DNA of 64,000 nt. It comes from Shewanella sp. MTB7. GTDB lineage: Bacteria; Pseudomonadota; Gammaproteobacteria; Enterobacterales; Shewanellaceae. The stretch is from positions 4,468,001 to 4,532,000 of the forward strand of contig NZ_CP085636.1 in NCBI RefSeq assembly GCF_027571385.1, in the 5' to 3' direction. Position 1 is the first letter of the stretch, and each line of letters begins with the position of its first letter. Below are positions 45,398-55,230 of the stretch, in pieces. A model generated the notes under the pieces. It did not search any database and was not told where the DNA came from. It was given only the letters and a program-made list of their open reading frames with translations. The translations under genes were made by a program, and so were the position numbers.

Positions 45398-46141
45398 TTA
45401 ATTTCCACGTTTATTATGCTCATTTAATACCTGCATTCCAACGGTAATGGCAATAACCGCCTTAGAGTTAAATTCACGCTGATATAAGGTGTACACCACG
45501 AACAAACTCACGCCAATAAATAGAATTGGGTGGAAAAACCAACTCAACACAGCCATGGCGAAATAGTAAGCTCGAAGTCCATAATTGTATGAATGCGCAG
45601 CTTGATCTTGAACAATGGCCATCTGAATCGCATAACTTTTCAAACGGTCATCTTTCATTAACTTATCAACTGGAGAAGCTCCAACCATCACATTAAGGAA
45701 ACCATATTGGCGCATCGACCAAGTAAACTGAAAGAATGCCATTACAAAAATAAAGGTCAACAACGTGAGTTTAAGTTGGATCATCGTATGATTAGGCACA
45801 CCAGTAAAAGGAATTGTGGCAATCACTGACTCTAATTTGTCGACTTGAGCAAATAAGGTTAATACACCAGCAAGTACCAATATTGTGGTGGAAGCAAAGA
45901 AGGTGATATTTCGCTCTAGGTTAGCCAATAATGCAGCGTCCCCAACTCTCACGTCTCGGCGAATCAATTCATTCATCCAGTAAATTCGATGTTGCTGCAG
46001 ACAACGAGCAATACAATTTGTGGTCTTCGCCTTACGACGAGCAAAGCTGGTATAGCCTATCCAGCAAACAAAAAAACAGATAAGAGCAATGAGATCTAAC
46101 ACAGGAAAAAACATAACTAACTTTAAATACCATAGAGTCAT
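45398..46141 (-). CDS. DUF599 integral membrane protein
   Basis: About 247 residues with four to five membrane spans and the DUF599 pattern: an opening DLIALICFFVCWIGYTSFAR, RDVRVGDAALLANLERNITF and MRQYGFLNVMVGA. Function unknown in the family. The start is uncertain among three Met codons; 46141 has AAGG 12 bases upstream. Confidence 0.8.
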   Translation of the reverse strand: MTLWYLKLVMFFPVLDLIALICFFVCWIGYTSFARRKAKTTNCIARCLQQHRIYWMNELIRRDVRVGDAALLANLERNITFFASTTILVLAGVLTLFAQVDKLESVIATIPFTGVPNHTMIQLKLTLLTFIFVMAFFQFTWSMRQYGFLNVMVGASPVDKLMKDDRLKSYAIQMAIVQDQAAHSYNYGLRAYYFAMAVLSWFFHPILFIGVSLFVVYTLYQREFNSKAVIAITVGMQVLNEHNKRGN

Positions 46142-46329
46142 TCTATTAAAGCACCTTTTAAACTTACTGGCCACACAGTGCTGATTAAATTCACGGGTAA
46201 CGACTTGTTTTCAATGCCTATGAGTATAATAAAGTGATCTACTCAGCATTATTTTGAACAAACTAACTGTAGGAAATTAGATATGGGAATAGTCTTCTTG
46301 CTTAAATGATTTATCCTGAAGTAGGCCGT

Positions 46330-46360
46330 AAAAAAACCGCAAATAAATCTGCGGTTTTTT
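46330..46360 (-). terminator. Terminator of the subtilisin-like protease gene
   Basis: AAAAAAACCGCA and TGCGGTTTTTT form a stem flanked by A and T runs; 20 bases after the protease stop. It can act in both directions. Confidence 0.85.
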
Positions 46361-46379
46361 ACCCTATCAAGCAACTTAA

Positions 46380-48203
46380 TTAGAATATAACAACTTGCTC
46401 ACTAGTACAGCTTGTTGTGCCTTCATCACATGCTTTATAAGTGTAACTTCCACCACCTTTACTGGTAATGGTATCGGTATAGATCGAGCTGGCCGACGTT
46501 GTGGCAATTATGCTGCCGTCACGGTAAACATCAACATTGCTACCTGCTGCACCATTAAAGCTTAGATCCACCTTTTTTACACCTTTGCTCTTATAACCAT
46601 TTGCACTTAGGCTGAAATCGCCACCGGGTTCACCACCATCGCCACCCGCACAGCCATTAGCCGTTAGATAAGCGTCTGCTGCCGCAGCTTTGACAATTCC
46701 GTAGCCAAAATAAACATCGTTACCCGCTACACCAGCGTCCATCGCCGTCGCTTTTAATGCTTCACGGATTTCGTTACCGCTACACTGATTATGATTAGAC
46801 CACACCAGCGCTGCGACACCCGATACTGCAGGAGTAGCCATCGAGGTTCCACTCATAAATCCATAATCAGATGTACCAATATCGATACTAATGTTAGATG
46901 CTGCTAACATAGCTGCGCGGTCTTCAAATGCTGCACCAACAGCCGGAATAGTCGTCGCATTAGTGTCACCTAAAGTACCAAATAACATACCTGCTTGATT
47001 ATTGATAATGACCGCACCAACGCCTCCCGAACCTTCACAATTAGCGACCTTATCATGGAAAGAGATCATCCCTCGGTCGATAACACAAATATTGCCGTTT
47101 GCACCACTATCCATGACTTCGGCAGTACCCATATAGTAGGTGCCACCAGCAATTCCCCCTGCATTTTCCATTGCAGAGCTAGCATATGCAGCACCATCGA
47201 CGGTCATATTTGATGCTGTCGCCATGCTTGCTGGATAGGTCGACAGCGTGTCAACGCCACCTGCGGTGACTTCAACACAGATGGTCTCGTCAGTCTTAAC
47301 CTTCTTACCACGGCCAGTAGTACAACCTGGGAACTGTGAGAAATCGGCAATATTATTGTCTGCATCATTAGCACCGATCATCATTACTGATGGGTAACCT
47401 GCAGGATATGAACGAACATTATTACCATCATTTCCTGCAGCCGCGACAACGAGGCCACCTGCATCAACGAAAGATTGAAATGCATTCGATTCCGTTGAGT
47501 TTGCACCACCGCCACCTAAACTCATACTGATAATATTCGCACCAGCCGCACTACAAAGGTTTGCTGCGTGGGCTAAATCAGAAGAATATCCCCATCCATC
47601 ATCATTAAAGACTTTAATGATGTGCATATCGACGCCAGGTGCCATACCGATCACGCCCACGCTATTGTCAGCAGCGCCTACAGTACCGGCTACATGTGTG
47701 CCGTGTGGACCACCATTTTCGTTCCAATTACCCGTACCAGAATCATTGTCACCTGAAATATTGTTCCACTCAAAGTCACTGTTACTAGCATCCAAACCTG
47801 AGTCGATAATACAGACTTTCATGCCTGCACTGGCGTTAAATGCCACTTGGTTAGCTTGAGATTGATAAACCGCATATGGCGTCACTTGTTGCGTCATCGG
47901 ATTGCCCGCATCATCACTGTATGCCGACATTAATTGACGGCGTTGATCGGCTTCGACCAATTTAATATGTGGGTTCTTCAGCAAGCCTTTTACTTGAGAG
48001 AGATCTTTACCCGTAAATGTAGCCGAGATAAAACCATTACCATCAATATGAATCTCTCCCCCAAGCCTATTAGTTAGCGCCTTAACAACACCTTTATTAC
48101 CATTGTCCACTTGAATAATGTAACGATTGTCATCAGCTTTTGCGGTCGTAGATACACTCACAGTCAGGGCTATGATAGCGCTCGCAATTTTCGATAATTT
48201 CAT
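46380..48203 (-). CDS. Secreted S8 (subtilisin-like) serine protease
   Basis: 607 residues: signal peptide, I9-type inhibitor propeptide (about 25-90), and an S8 catalytic domain with Asp134 (CIIDSGLDAS), His167 (GGPHGTHVAGTVG) and Ser454 (SGTSMATPAVSG). A protease-associated (PA) insert lies at about 340-440. The C-terminus (about 530-607) is a small Ig/FN3-like module (NVDVYRDGSIIAT). Exported and probably self-processed. AT-rich promoter region upstream; own terminator downstream. Confidence 0.94.
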   Translation of the reverse strand: MKLSKIASAIIALTVSVSTTAKADDNRYIIQVDNGNKGVVKALTNRLGGEIHIDGNGFISATFTGKDLSQVKGLLKNPHIKLVEADQRRQLMSAYSDDAGNPMTQQVTPYAVYQSQANQVAFNASAGMKVCIIDSGLDASNSDFEWNNISGDNDSGTGNWNENGGPHGTHVAGTVGAADNSVGVIGMAPGVDMHIIKVFNDDGWGYSSDLAHAANLCSAAGANIISMSLGGGGANSTESNAFQSFVDAGGLVVAAAGNDGNNVRSYPAGYPSVMMIGANDADNNIADFSQFPGCTTGRGKKVKTDETICVEVTAGGVDTLSTYPASMATASNMTVDGAAYASSAMENAGGIAGGTYYMGTAEVMDSGANGNICVIDRGMISFHDKVANCEGSGGVGAVIINNQAGMLFGTLGDTNATTIPAVGAAFEDRAAMLAASNISIDIGTSDYGFMSGTSMATPAVSGVAALVWSNHNQCSGNEIREALKATAMDAGVAGNDVYFGYGIVKAAAADAYLTANGCAGGDGGEPGGDFSLSANGYKSKGVKKVDLSFNGAAGSNVDVYRDGSIIATTSASSIYTDTITSKGGGSYTYKACDEGTTSCTSEQVVIF

Positions 48204-48649
48204 AAAGCTTCTCCGTTATATTTTTAATATAGAGTTACTGTTCAATCTGAAAATAGCGCAAAAACTATCGGCTGCGACTAACGCCATTTACGTTACTTTC
48301 AATTGGTTACATTGCCGAACCTACCAGAGGCCTTCTAAATTAACAAGTTACTAACATAGTGTATTGTGAGAAGTTTTGATTATTGTATAAAAAATACAGT
48401 AAAATAATTAGATCAGATTAAATCATTAAAATGAGCTGTCATCTCAATCCGATGGCGTTAGAGAGGAGTCGATAAGTCATCGTTAGTAGCAAACAAATAC
48501 CCGTTGGAATAAAACCACTCTGTAACATCTATACCCAAACTACTTGGGTATAGATGAACTCGGGCCCGTTAATCTCAACTTATTTAATGTCAATGATATT
48601 GCACTTATGATACGTTTTATCATCCCTCTAAGTCAGGTGCCATATCCCT
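48204..48649. other. 446-base divergent intergenic region with a palindrome
   Basis: Between the S8 protease and DUF2461 genes. It contains a perfect 12-bp inverted repeat at 48527-48555; nothing else is recognised. Confidence 0.4.
48527..48555. repeat. Perfect 12-bp inverted repeat, possible extragenic palindrome
   Basis: ATCTATACCCAA (48527-48538), loop ACTAC, then TTGGGTATAGAT (48544-48555). Palindromes built on TACCCAA...TTGGGTA are, from memory, dispersed in Shewanella and Vibrio genomes; copy number cannot be judged from this window. Confidence 0.6.
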
Positions 48650-49321
48650 ATGTTTAGCCCTAAGAGCTTCTCGTTTCTATCCCTACTCGCCAACAACAAT
48701 GATCGTGAATGGTTCAAAACCAATCAGGTTCAATATGAGGCCGAAGTGCGTACCCCAGCCCTTAAGTTTATCGAGGCGATGCAACCTCATATTCTTACTT
48801 TGTCGCCTAGGCTCGTCGCACTACCTAAAAAAGTAGGCGGTAGCCTAATGCGTCCCCAAAGAGATGCTAGGTTCAGTAAAGATAAGACCCCCTATAAAAC
48901 CAATGTCGGTATTCAATTCAGGCATTTTCAGGGCAAAGATGTTCACGCTCCGGGACTCTATATCCATATTGCTAATGAAGGTTGTTTTCTCGGCGCAGGG
49001 ATTTGGCATCCAGATTCAAAAGCGCTCAATAAACTGCGTACTTGCATTGATGAAAATCCCAACGCTTATAAGAAGGCTCTCACTCAATTAAGATCAGCTG
49101 GGTTTGAGATGGAAGGAGACAGCTTAATCAGGCCACCAAAAGGCTACGATAAAACTCACCCTATGCTCGATGAATTAAAACGCAAAGACTTTATCGCCAT
49201 CAAACCTATCGAAGCCACACAGATCCAAGATAAAGACTTTGTCCCTTGGTGTGCGAAAGAATTTGAACAGACGCAAAAGTTAATGGCCTATTTATGTTTT
49301 GCACTGGATCTGGATTACTAA
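48650..49321 (+). CDS. DUF2461 family protein
   Basis: 223 residues of the TIGR02453/DUF2461 family, function unknown. It has the family opening FLSLLANNNDREWFKTNQ and RPQRDARFSKDKTPYKTNVG, with an aromatic GLYIHIANEGCFLGAGIWHP core. Cytosolic. It stands alone. Confidence 0.9.
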   Translation: MFSPKSFSFLSLLANNNDREWFKTNQVQYEAEVRTPALKFIEAMQPHILTLSPRLVALPKKVGGSLMRPQRDARFSKDKTPYKTNVGIQFRHFQGKDVHAPGLYIHIANEGCFLGAGIWHPDSKALNKLRTCIDENPNAYKKALTQLRSAGFEMEGDSLIRPPKGYDKTHPMLDELKRKDFIAIKPIEATQIQDKDFVPWCAKEFEQTQKLMAYLCFALDLDY

Positions 49322-49414
49322 TTCGAACTGCGGAATAAAACCTCTTAATCAACGCTATTCATCACTGTGGTTAGAAAAGAAATTCTGTGGAGTGCTCCCG
49401 TTAACCTCACTCCG

Positions 49415-50002
49415 CTAACCCTGTTCTTTTAAAGAGATAAGATAGCTTTTCAATACCTGATAAGCCCCCTCAATCACCTCAAACTGGCCCGCTTTACCGA
49501 GTACCCGTATGCCCTGCATCTGCATTAAGAGGAAACGGCTGATCTGAATCGGATCAACATCAGTTCTGAGTTCACCGCTAGCCTTAGCATACTCAAGACT
49601 TGTACTAAACGCAGTGAACATGCCCTCGAACAGTCGCTCACACTGCAGCTTAACCACATCATCAGAGATAATTTTCTCCAGTATCGCATTTTGCAGGAAA
49701 CAGCCATATTTTTGCTCCTTTTGTATCGCCACAAAGCGCTCAATATAGCTTAACAGTTCATCAAACCCTCCATTAGTAGCTAACGATTTCAATTTAGGCT
49801 GTGAGTACTGCTCTAAGTAATAGTTAAGTGATTCACGGTACAGACTTAATTTATCACCATAACTGTTATACAAGCTGAAGCGGTTTATCCCAAGGTAGGC
49901 AACCAGATCTGCAATTGAAGTGGCCTCATAGCCCTGTTGCCAAAATAGCTCCATGGCCAGTACCAATTTCTCTTCTCTGTCGAAATTACAACTTCTTGCC
50001 AT
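49415..50002 (-). CDS. TetR/AcrR-family repressor
   Basis: 195 residues. The N-terminal helix-turn-helix is clear (AMELFWQQGYEATSIADLVA then YLGINRFSLYNSYGDKLSLY), with Cys174-type residues absent but Cys6 and GCFLQNAILEK present. It faces a glutathione-transferase operon over 122 bases that contain two matching operator-like sites, so it is probably an autoregulating repressor of that operon, perhaps responding to an electrophile. Confidence 0.9.
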   Translation of the reverse strand: MARSCNFDREEKLVLAMELFWQQGYEATSIADLVAYLGINRFSLYNSYGDKLSLYRESLNYYLEQYSQPKLKSLATNGGFDELLSYIERFVAIQKEQKYGCFLQNAILEKIISDDVVKLQCERLFEGMFTAFSTSLEYAKASGELRTDVDPIQISRFLLMQMQGIRVLGKAGQFEVIEGAYQVLKSYLISLKEQG

Positions 50003-50040
50003 AGATCTTTTTACTCTTATTTAGTCGAAACTTATTCTTG

Positions 50041-50090
50041 ACCGAACGTTCAGGTATAGTTTAGATTCTAACCTAACCAATCGTTCCGTT
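50041..50090. promoter_or_regulatory. Two candidate TetR operators
   Basis: ACCGAACGTTCAGGT at 50041-50055 is built on the palindrome GAACGTTC. ACCAATCGTTCCGTT at 50076-50090 repeats its plan (ACC-N3-CGTTC-G-T). The 35-base spacing lies between the TetR and transferase starts, where a shared repressor would bind. Confidence 0.5.
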
Positions 50091-50124
50091 AAAGTATTTA
50101 CTGCCACTAACAGAAGAAACAATA

Positions 50125-50757
50125 ATGAAATTATATGAACTGGCTCCAAGTCCAAGTGCTAGACGCGTTAATATCTTCCTTGCTGAGATGGGCATCGACG
50201 TTGACAGAGTCAGCGTCGATATTCGTGGTGGAGAAAATTTAACCGATGAGTTTAAAGCCATTAGCGTCAATGGTCGCATCCCCGTACTCAAGTTCGATAA
50301 TGGTCAAACTCTGTGTGAATCCGTAGCCATCTGCCGCTACTTCGATGAGCTACACAAACCCGCTAATTCACTTTTTGGCAACAGCCCTATCGAAAAAGCA
50401 AACGTAGAGATGTGGCAACGAATCTGCGAACTTCAGGGCTTATTCGTCGGCTTTCAAGCCTTTAGAAATATCACAAAAATATATGGAGATAGAGAAAACT
50501 GCATCGAGGCTTGGGGAGAGGAGTCAAAAAAGAGGTTAATCGACTTTTTGCCCACATTAGACACTCAACTCAGTCAGCATGAGTATATTGCGGGTAACAC
50601 TTTTTCTATTGCAGATATCACCGCTTATGTCATGGTAAGTTTTATTCAACATCTGGATGTCACCCCAAACTCGAAGCAGGTCTATCTCAAGCGATGGCAA
50701 CAACAGATAGAACAAAGAGAATCGGTACAAACTGTCAATGCCGGCACTAATACTTAA
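50125..50757 (+). CDS. Glutathione S-transferase family protein
   Basis: 210 residues: a thioredoxin-fold N-terminal domain (KLYELAPSPSARRVNIFLAE, NGRIPVLKFDNGQTLCESVA, where the cis-Pro and Glu-Ser glutathione site lie) and an all-helical C-terminal domain (YIAGNTFSIADITAYVMVSF). First gene of a two-gene operon divergent from the TetR gene. Substrate unknown. Confidence 0.9.
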   Translation: MKLYELAPSPSARRVNIFLAEMGIDVDRVSVDIRGGENLTDEFKAISVNGRIPVLKFDNGQTLCESVAICRYFDELHKPANSLFGNSPIEKANVEMWQRICELQGLFVGFQAFRNITKIYGDRENCIEAWGEESKKRLIDFLPTLDTQLSQHEYIAGNTFSIADITAYVMVSFIQHLDVTPNSKQVYLKRWQQQIEQRESVQTVNAGTNT

Positions 50758-50824
50758 CCCAATTCTGTTCGAATTAACGGTTCAAATGAAACCACAATAT
50801 TAACTAACACATTTTGGAGTCATC

Positions 50825-51493
50825 ATGATAGACCTCTACACAGCAGCGACACCCAATGGCCATAAAATATCTATCGCATTAGAGGAGATGGGGCTCGAGT
50901 ATCAAGTTCACCACCTGGATTTAATGGAGGCTGATCAAAAGAAGCCTGAATTTTTAACCATCAATCCTAATGGCCGGATCCCAGCCATCATCGATCGGGA
51001 CAACGATGACTTCGTGGTGTTCGAATCCGGTGCAATTTTACTCTATCTAGCAGAAAAAACAGGCAAACTACTCCCTGCAAACCCTAAAAAGCGTTCTCAG
51101 GTTATTCAATGGCTGATGTTTCAGATGAGTGGGGTTGGACCTATGATGGGGCAAGCCAATGTATTTTTTCGTTACTTTCCAGAGAAGATCCCAGCAGCCA
51201 TCGAGCGTTATCAAAACGAGAGTCGCCGTTTATTTGAGGTAATGGATAAACAACTCGCCACCAACCGTTACTTAGCTGGCGATGATTACACCATAGCCGA
51301 TATTTCGACCTGGCCTTGGGTGCGTATTTATGAGTGGAGTGGCGTCGACATCTCAGGTCTGGATCACCTGCAACGTTGGATGAGCGAACTAGCAGAGCGT
51401 AAAGCTTGTCAGATAGGCATTGCCACACCGCCACCATCAGATCTTAGCGACGAAGAGCGGGCTGAACAGATTAGAAAGATGGTCTCTAAATAG
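50825..51493 (+). CDS. yfcG: Nu-class glutathione transferase, YfcG-like disulfide-bond oxidoreductase
   Basis: 222 residues. [20 protein letters not shown] carries the Thr/Asn active site of the nu class, whose E. coli member YfcG reduces disulfides with glutathione. [20 protein letters not shown] and [20 protein letters not shown] are close to YfcG in order and spacing. It follows the other GST gene by 67 bases, with the same repressor in front. Confidence 0.88.
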   Translation: MIDLYTAATPNGHKISIALEEMGLEYQVHHLDLMEADQKKPEFLTINPNGRIPAIIDRDNDDFVVFESGAILLYLAEKTGKLLPANPKKRSQVIQWLMFQMSGVGPMMGQANVFFRYFPEKIPAAIERYQNESRRLFEVMDKQLATNRYLAGDDYTIADISTWPWVRIYEWSGVDISGLDHLQRWMSELAERKACQIGIATPPPSDLSDEERAEQIRKMVSK

Positions 51494-51540
51494 AGAGCCA
51501 CAAGTCTCCTGACGGCGACTGTTTTCCAACACTATAGATA

Positions 51541-51568
51541 TCTGACTCCATACCTCAATGGAGTCAGA
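51541..51568 (+). terminator. Hairpin after the glutathione-transferase operon
   Basis: TCTGACTCCAT and ATGGAGTCAGA form a perfect 11-bp stem with loop ACCTCA, about 50 bases after the stop. No T-run. Confidence 0.55.
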
Positions 51569-51628
51569 GATCAAATTACTCAAACAGGTACTCAAGCCAA
51601 CCACATTCGTTCAATTTCATGATCAGCT

Positions 51629-51961
51629 TTATTTTACCAAATCATTAACCAGTTTGTATGAGATCACATAAAGCTGCTCAGTGTTTGGATACACCTCTGA
51701 AATTATCTCCTTGAGTTTAGCCAATTCCAGATACTCTTGCTTCGCGTGGAACTCATTTATCTCACTAAACAGAAGCGGCGCAACCGATAGTATCTCGATA
51801 TCACAAACCTTAGTATCCGTTTCAAGGGTGAACACTTCCACTTGAGTACCAGGCACATAATGGCATTCAGACTCATCCCGAATGGTGATAGTCTTTTTCC
51901 CCGATGCTACAAAGGGCGTCAGGAACTCAAAAAAGGTAATCTTTGTTGGTATCTGTTTCAT
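51629..51961 (-). CDS. yqfB: N4-acetylcytidine amidohydrolase (ASCH domain)
   Basis: 110 residues, the size of E. coli YqfB, with the ASCH fold: TKITFFEFLTPFVASGKKTI, TIRDESECHYVPGTQVEVFT, and a Lys/Glu/Thr set at the active site (KKTITIRD). It hydrolyses N4-acetylcytidine to cytidine and acetate. ATG 51961 is chosen since GGAAG lies about five bases before it. Confidence 0.85.
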   Translation of the reverse strand: MKQIPTKITFFEFLTPFVASGKKTITIRDESECHYVPGTQVEVFTLETDTKVCDIEILSVAPLLFSEINEFHAKQEYLELAKLKEIISEVYPNTEQLYVISYKLVNDLVK

Positions 51962-52266
51962 TTTTACTTCCAAGTTATCAATCCCATTCAGTCTGGTGCT
52001 CTCTGACTTCAACCACTACTTTACGCAAGTTTGATCCAGTACTAAAGCGGTATCAGCTCACTTTCCATCTCCAAGAATAATGCTGGTATCACTACTTAAT
52101 AGATCACTTAAATTTCAAATACTTAATTAACGAGTAGGCCTTGCTCAAATTCACATTCGCGTACATGATATTGATAATTGAAGGTTAGATAAAAACTAAA
52201 CAGAGTAACAAGCATCAACACAACAACAAAATAAGAGTTCAACATTGGAAGTTGCAGGAGTTCATT
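51962..52266. other. Divergent intergenic region
   Basis: 305 AT-rich bases between yqfB and the next secreted protein gene. Nothing recognised. Confidence 0.3.
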
Positions 52267-52713
52267 ATGCGTTCACGACTGTGTATTACCGCTTTTCTCC
52301 TGCCATTTTCGCTAAGCTCAACGACAAGTCAGGTAACAAATATTAAACTCACCACTTACCTTGGTGGCACTCAGGGAAAGCTAACCGATAAACCTGCACT
52401 AATTTTTAAATTTGGCAACGGTTCAGCTGATAACACCTGTCGCATTATCACCACTGAACATTATCTTAGGCACGCTAAAAACCGCCTAGAGAATATTAAT
52501 CTGAGTGAGTCTCGCTTTTACTTTGACTGTGAATGGAACGGAAACTATTATTTTTTATCGAATCGATACCGTACTTACGCAGAAGTAATAATCAAACAAC
52601 CGGATACCCATTTCCCAATGTCGATGCACATAGAAGCAAAGCTGGTCAATCTACTAGGAGAAAAAGTCGACATTGTTAGTGGAGATATCTCACTAAGAAA
52701 AAACCATAAATAG
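52267..52713 (+). CDS. Small secreted protein of unknown function
   Basis: 148 residues with a signal peptide (MRSRLCITAFLLPFSLSST). The mature part is beta-rich with two cysteines (NTCRII and FDCEWNG) that could form a disulfide. No family recognised. CAGGAG lies six bases before the ATG, so it is probably expressed. It is monocistronic. Confidence 0.6.
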   Translation: MRSRLCITAFLLPFSLSSTTSQVTNIKLTTYLGGTQGKLTDKPALIFKFGNGSADNTCRIITTEHYLRHAKNRLENINLSESRFYFDCEWNGNYYFLSNRYRTYAEVIIKQPDTHFPMSMHIEAKLVNLLGEKVDIVSGDISLRKNHK

Positions 52714-53034
52714 TAAACCCATATATAATGAACAGCTTACAAAAAAATGCATCAAGTACGGTATCACCTCTGGCTATCTCTGATGAATTTACGTGCACCA
52801 CTCGCAAGCTGATTAAAAACCTCCCAAAACCCAGCTTAAGTGTGACTTTAATATCAATATCTAACCAAGCCAATCTACTTTAACAGTCGCTTGTGCAATA
52901 TTAGCGCGCTGCTGTTCTACACCTAATAAATGTCATTAACATATAACAATTGGCGGCCTCAAAACACCATCTCTTGAGGCGAGTTCAGTCAGCATTTTGA
53001 TATTATTTTTTACTAACTTTTAAGTGCAGACAAA
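52714..53034. other. Intergenic region
   Basis: 321 bases between the secreted protein gene and the NAD(P)H oxidoreductase gene. A minus-strand frame crossing it has no ribosome site and is not trusted. Confidence 0.3.
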
Positions 53035-53604
53035 ATGAACCACACAAACAGCAAGGTGCTGCTGATCTCGGGTCACCCCGATCTCAAACGCTCAATTGCG
53101 AACCATGAAATTCTGAAGAGACTGCAAACAGTGAGCCCTCTTTCAGTCCATAAGCTCGACCAAGCTTGTGCTAATTACAGTGTTGATGTGTCAGCGGAGC
53201 AAGCTCTTCTTGTGCAAGCCGACATTATTATCTTTCAGTTTCCCCTTTATTGGTCAACTTACCCAGCGTTAATGAAGCTTTGGTTTGATGAAGTGTTTTG
53301 CTACAACTTCGCTTTTGGCCCCAAAGGCGACCAGCTCAAACACAAAAAAGTCATTATCTCGATAACCTGCGGCGCCACCGAAAATTCCTATCAAGCAGGT
53401 GAGTTTAACTTCCTACCACTTGAGCAGTATCTACAGGCGGCAGTGCATCCGATTAAAGCGGCGCAAATGGATATCGTCGACACCATTATTAGCTTCGAAA
53501 TGAACTCAACAGCCGATGAGGGTGGCAATCAAAACACGGTTATCGAACTGTCTCAGCAACATGCCGAGCGCTTAATCAATTCAATTAATCACATTCAACA
53601 ATAG
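53035..53604 (+). CDS. NAD(P)H-dependent quinone oxidoreductase (flavodoxin-like fold)
   Basis: 189 residues of the KefF/MdaB/NQO1-like family. KVLLISGHPDLKRSIANHEI binds the FMN or FAD phosphate; ADIIIFQFPLYWSTYPALMK, LWFDEVFCYNFAFGP and ITCGATENSYQAG are classic family blocks. It should reduce quinones by two electrons, avoiding radicals. It lies 11 bases before nupC on the same strand. Confidence 0.9.
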   Translation: MNHTNSKVLLISGHPDLKRSIANHEILKRLQTVSPLSVHKLDQACANYSVDVSAEQALLVQADIIIFQFPLYWSTYPALMKLWFDEVFCYNFAFGPKGDQLKHKKVIISITCGATENSYQAGEFNFLPLEQYLQAAVHPIKAAQMDIVDTIISFEMNSTADEGGNQNTVIELSQQHAERLINSINHIQQ

Positions 53605-53615
53605 GTCTTGCCATC

Positions 53616-54862
53616 ATGTTGCAATCTTTACTCGGTATCGCTGCCCTACTAGCCGTGGGCTATCTTTTTTGTAATGCTAAAAAAATGTTAACTGGCGCAC
53701 TGTCGGTGGCGCGTTAATTATTCAGTTCTCTATCGCGGGCTTCGTGCTGGCCACCAGCTTTGGCGCAAACATGTTATTAGCTGTCTCAAATGGCGTAGCA
53801 AATGTGCTTGGCTTTGCAACCAAGGGCATTACCTTTGTGTTCGGTAACTTGGTGACATTCCAAGTGGAAAACTTAGGCTTCATTTTTGCTTTCCAAGTGC
53901 TACCAGCCATTATCTTCACCGCATCATTAGTCAGCTTGCTGCACTATATGGGGATCATGACATTTTTTGTCAAAATCCTCGGTGGCGGATTGCAAAAGGT
54001 GATTGGTTCCTCTAAAGCAGAATCGATGAACGCGATAGCTAACACTGTCTGTGGACAAACTGAGGCACCACTTTTTGTAAAGCCTTGGCACCCATATCTA
54101 ACAAAATCTGAGATTTTTGCCATCATGGTTGGTGGTTTAGCCTCGATTGCAGGCTCTGTTTTGGCAGGCCTTGCCGGTATGGGCGTTGAAGTGCGATACC
54201 TAGTGATGGCGTGTTTTATGAGTGCGCCAGCAGGTTTATTGTTTGCAAAGTTGATGATCCCAGAAACAGAGCAGCCAATGAATGATGTCCCTGCCTTACC
54301 TGACGATCAGAAACCAACAAACTTTATCGACGCGATAGCTAAAGGCGCAATAACAGGTATGCAAATTGCAGCGGTTGTGGGCGCTATTTTGATTGCCTGT
54401 ATTGGCTTAATGGCGATGCTCAACAGCATGATAGGCTGGACAGGCGGATTGTTTGGCTTTGAAAATATTACGTTAGAGCTATTACTAGGCTATGCGTTTT
54501 CGCCTATTGCTTGGCTAATTGGCGTTCCTTGGGTTGAAGCCAACATCGCGGGTAACTTCATTGCGCAAAAGCTAGTATTAAACGAGTTCGTTGCCTATGC
54601 AGGCTTTGCACCTTATATCTCTGGTGAAACTGTCGTTGCAGCCACTGGCGAAGTGATGTCACCTAAAGCCGTAGCCGTCATTACCGTTGCCCTATGTGGC
54701 TTCGCCAATATAGGCTCTGTGTCTATGGTAGTCGCAGCGCTAAGTACCATGATCCCTAAGCAGTCTAGCTATATTGCTTCTGTGGGCATGAAGGTACTGT
54801 TAGCTGCAACCCTTGCTAACCTACTATCAGCGACCGTTGTTGGCCTGTTTATGTCTATCTAA
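53616..54862 (+). pseudogene. nupC: CNT-family nucleoside transporter with a frameshift near the N-terminus
   Basis: Sodium- or proton-coupled nucleoside symporter. The first frame reads MLQSLLGIAALLAVGYLFCN and ends early at a TAA. One extra A in the A7 run 53679-53685 restores NWRTVGGALIIQFSIAGF and leads into the rest: VTFQVENLGFIFAFQVLP, NTVCGQTEAPLFVKP and VPWVEANIAGNF. Apart from this lesion the protein looks complete at about 415 residues. It may be disabled, rescued by slippage on the A-run, or mis-sequenced. Confidence 0.85.
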
Positions 54863-54923
54863 GACATAATTATCCGCGCCATAACAACTGCAAAGCGGTG
54901 ATTACAGCACTGGCTATCATCAC

Positions 54924-54960
54924 AAAATGCTTAGCTCATTTATCTGAGTCTAAGCATTTT
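54924..54960 (+). terminator. Terminator of the nupC gene
   Basis: AAAATGCTTAGCTCA pairs with TGAGTCTAAGCATTTT (one bulge) around TTTATC, 60 bases after the stop; TTTTC follows. Confidence 0.75.
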
Positions 54961-55230
54961 CTATTCAGCCCTTTGCACAGCTAAGTCGTTCTAATCTCAT
55001 CAAACCAGCCCCACACCTCTCCCTAAAAAGTGATACCCAAGGATCTCTTTTAGATAAAACTCTCTTAATCTTTGTAAGTTTTTAAAGCTGCTTGTTTGTT
55101 AATTGTTGTTAACCGGCTGTTATTTAAGCTGTTGATAATAATTAGCTTTATTATTTGTACGTCTGGAGTGAACCTTGAGATAGGATGCGTATTAAATATA
55201 AAATGATGTATCCCTTATTTAGGAATTAAC
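54961..55230. other. Promoter region of the DUF2076 gene
   Basis: 270 AT-rich bases; no other gene. Upstream of a protein made in many gammaproteobacteria. No site called. Confidence 0.3.

Noticed and set aside
47617..47859. Open frame antisense to the subtilisin-like protease
   Set aside because: Shadow of the conserved His region on the other strand.
52676..52873. Minus-strand frame of 65 codons with an aromatic end
   Set aside because: Overlaps the end of a supported secreted protein gene and has no ribosome site.
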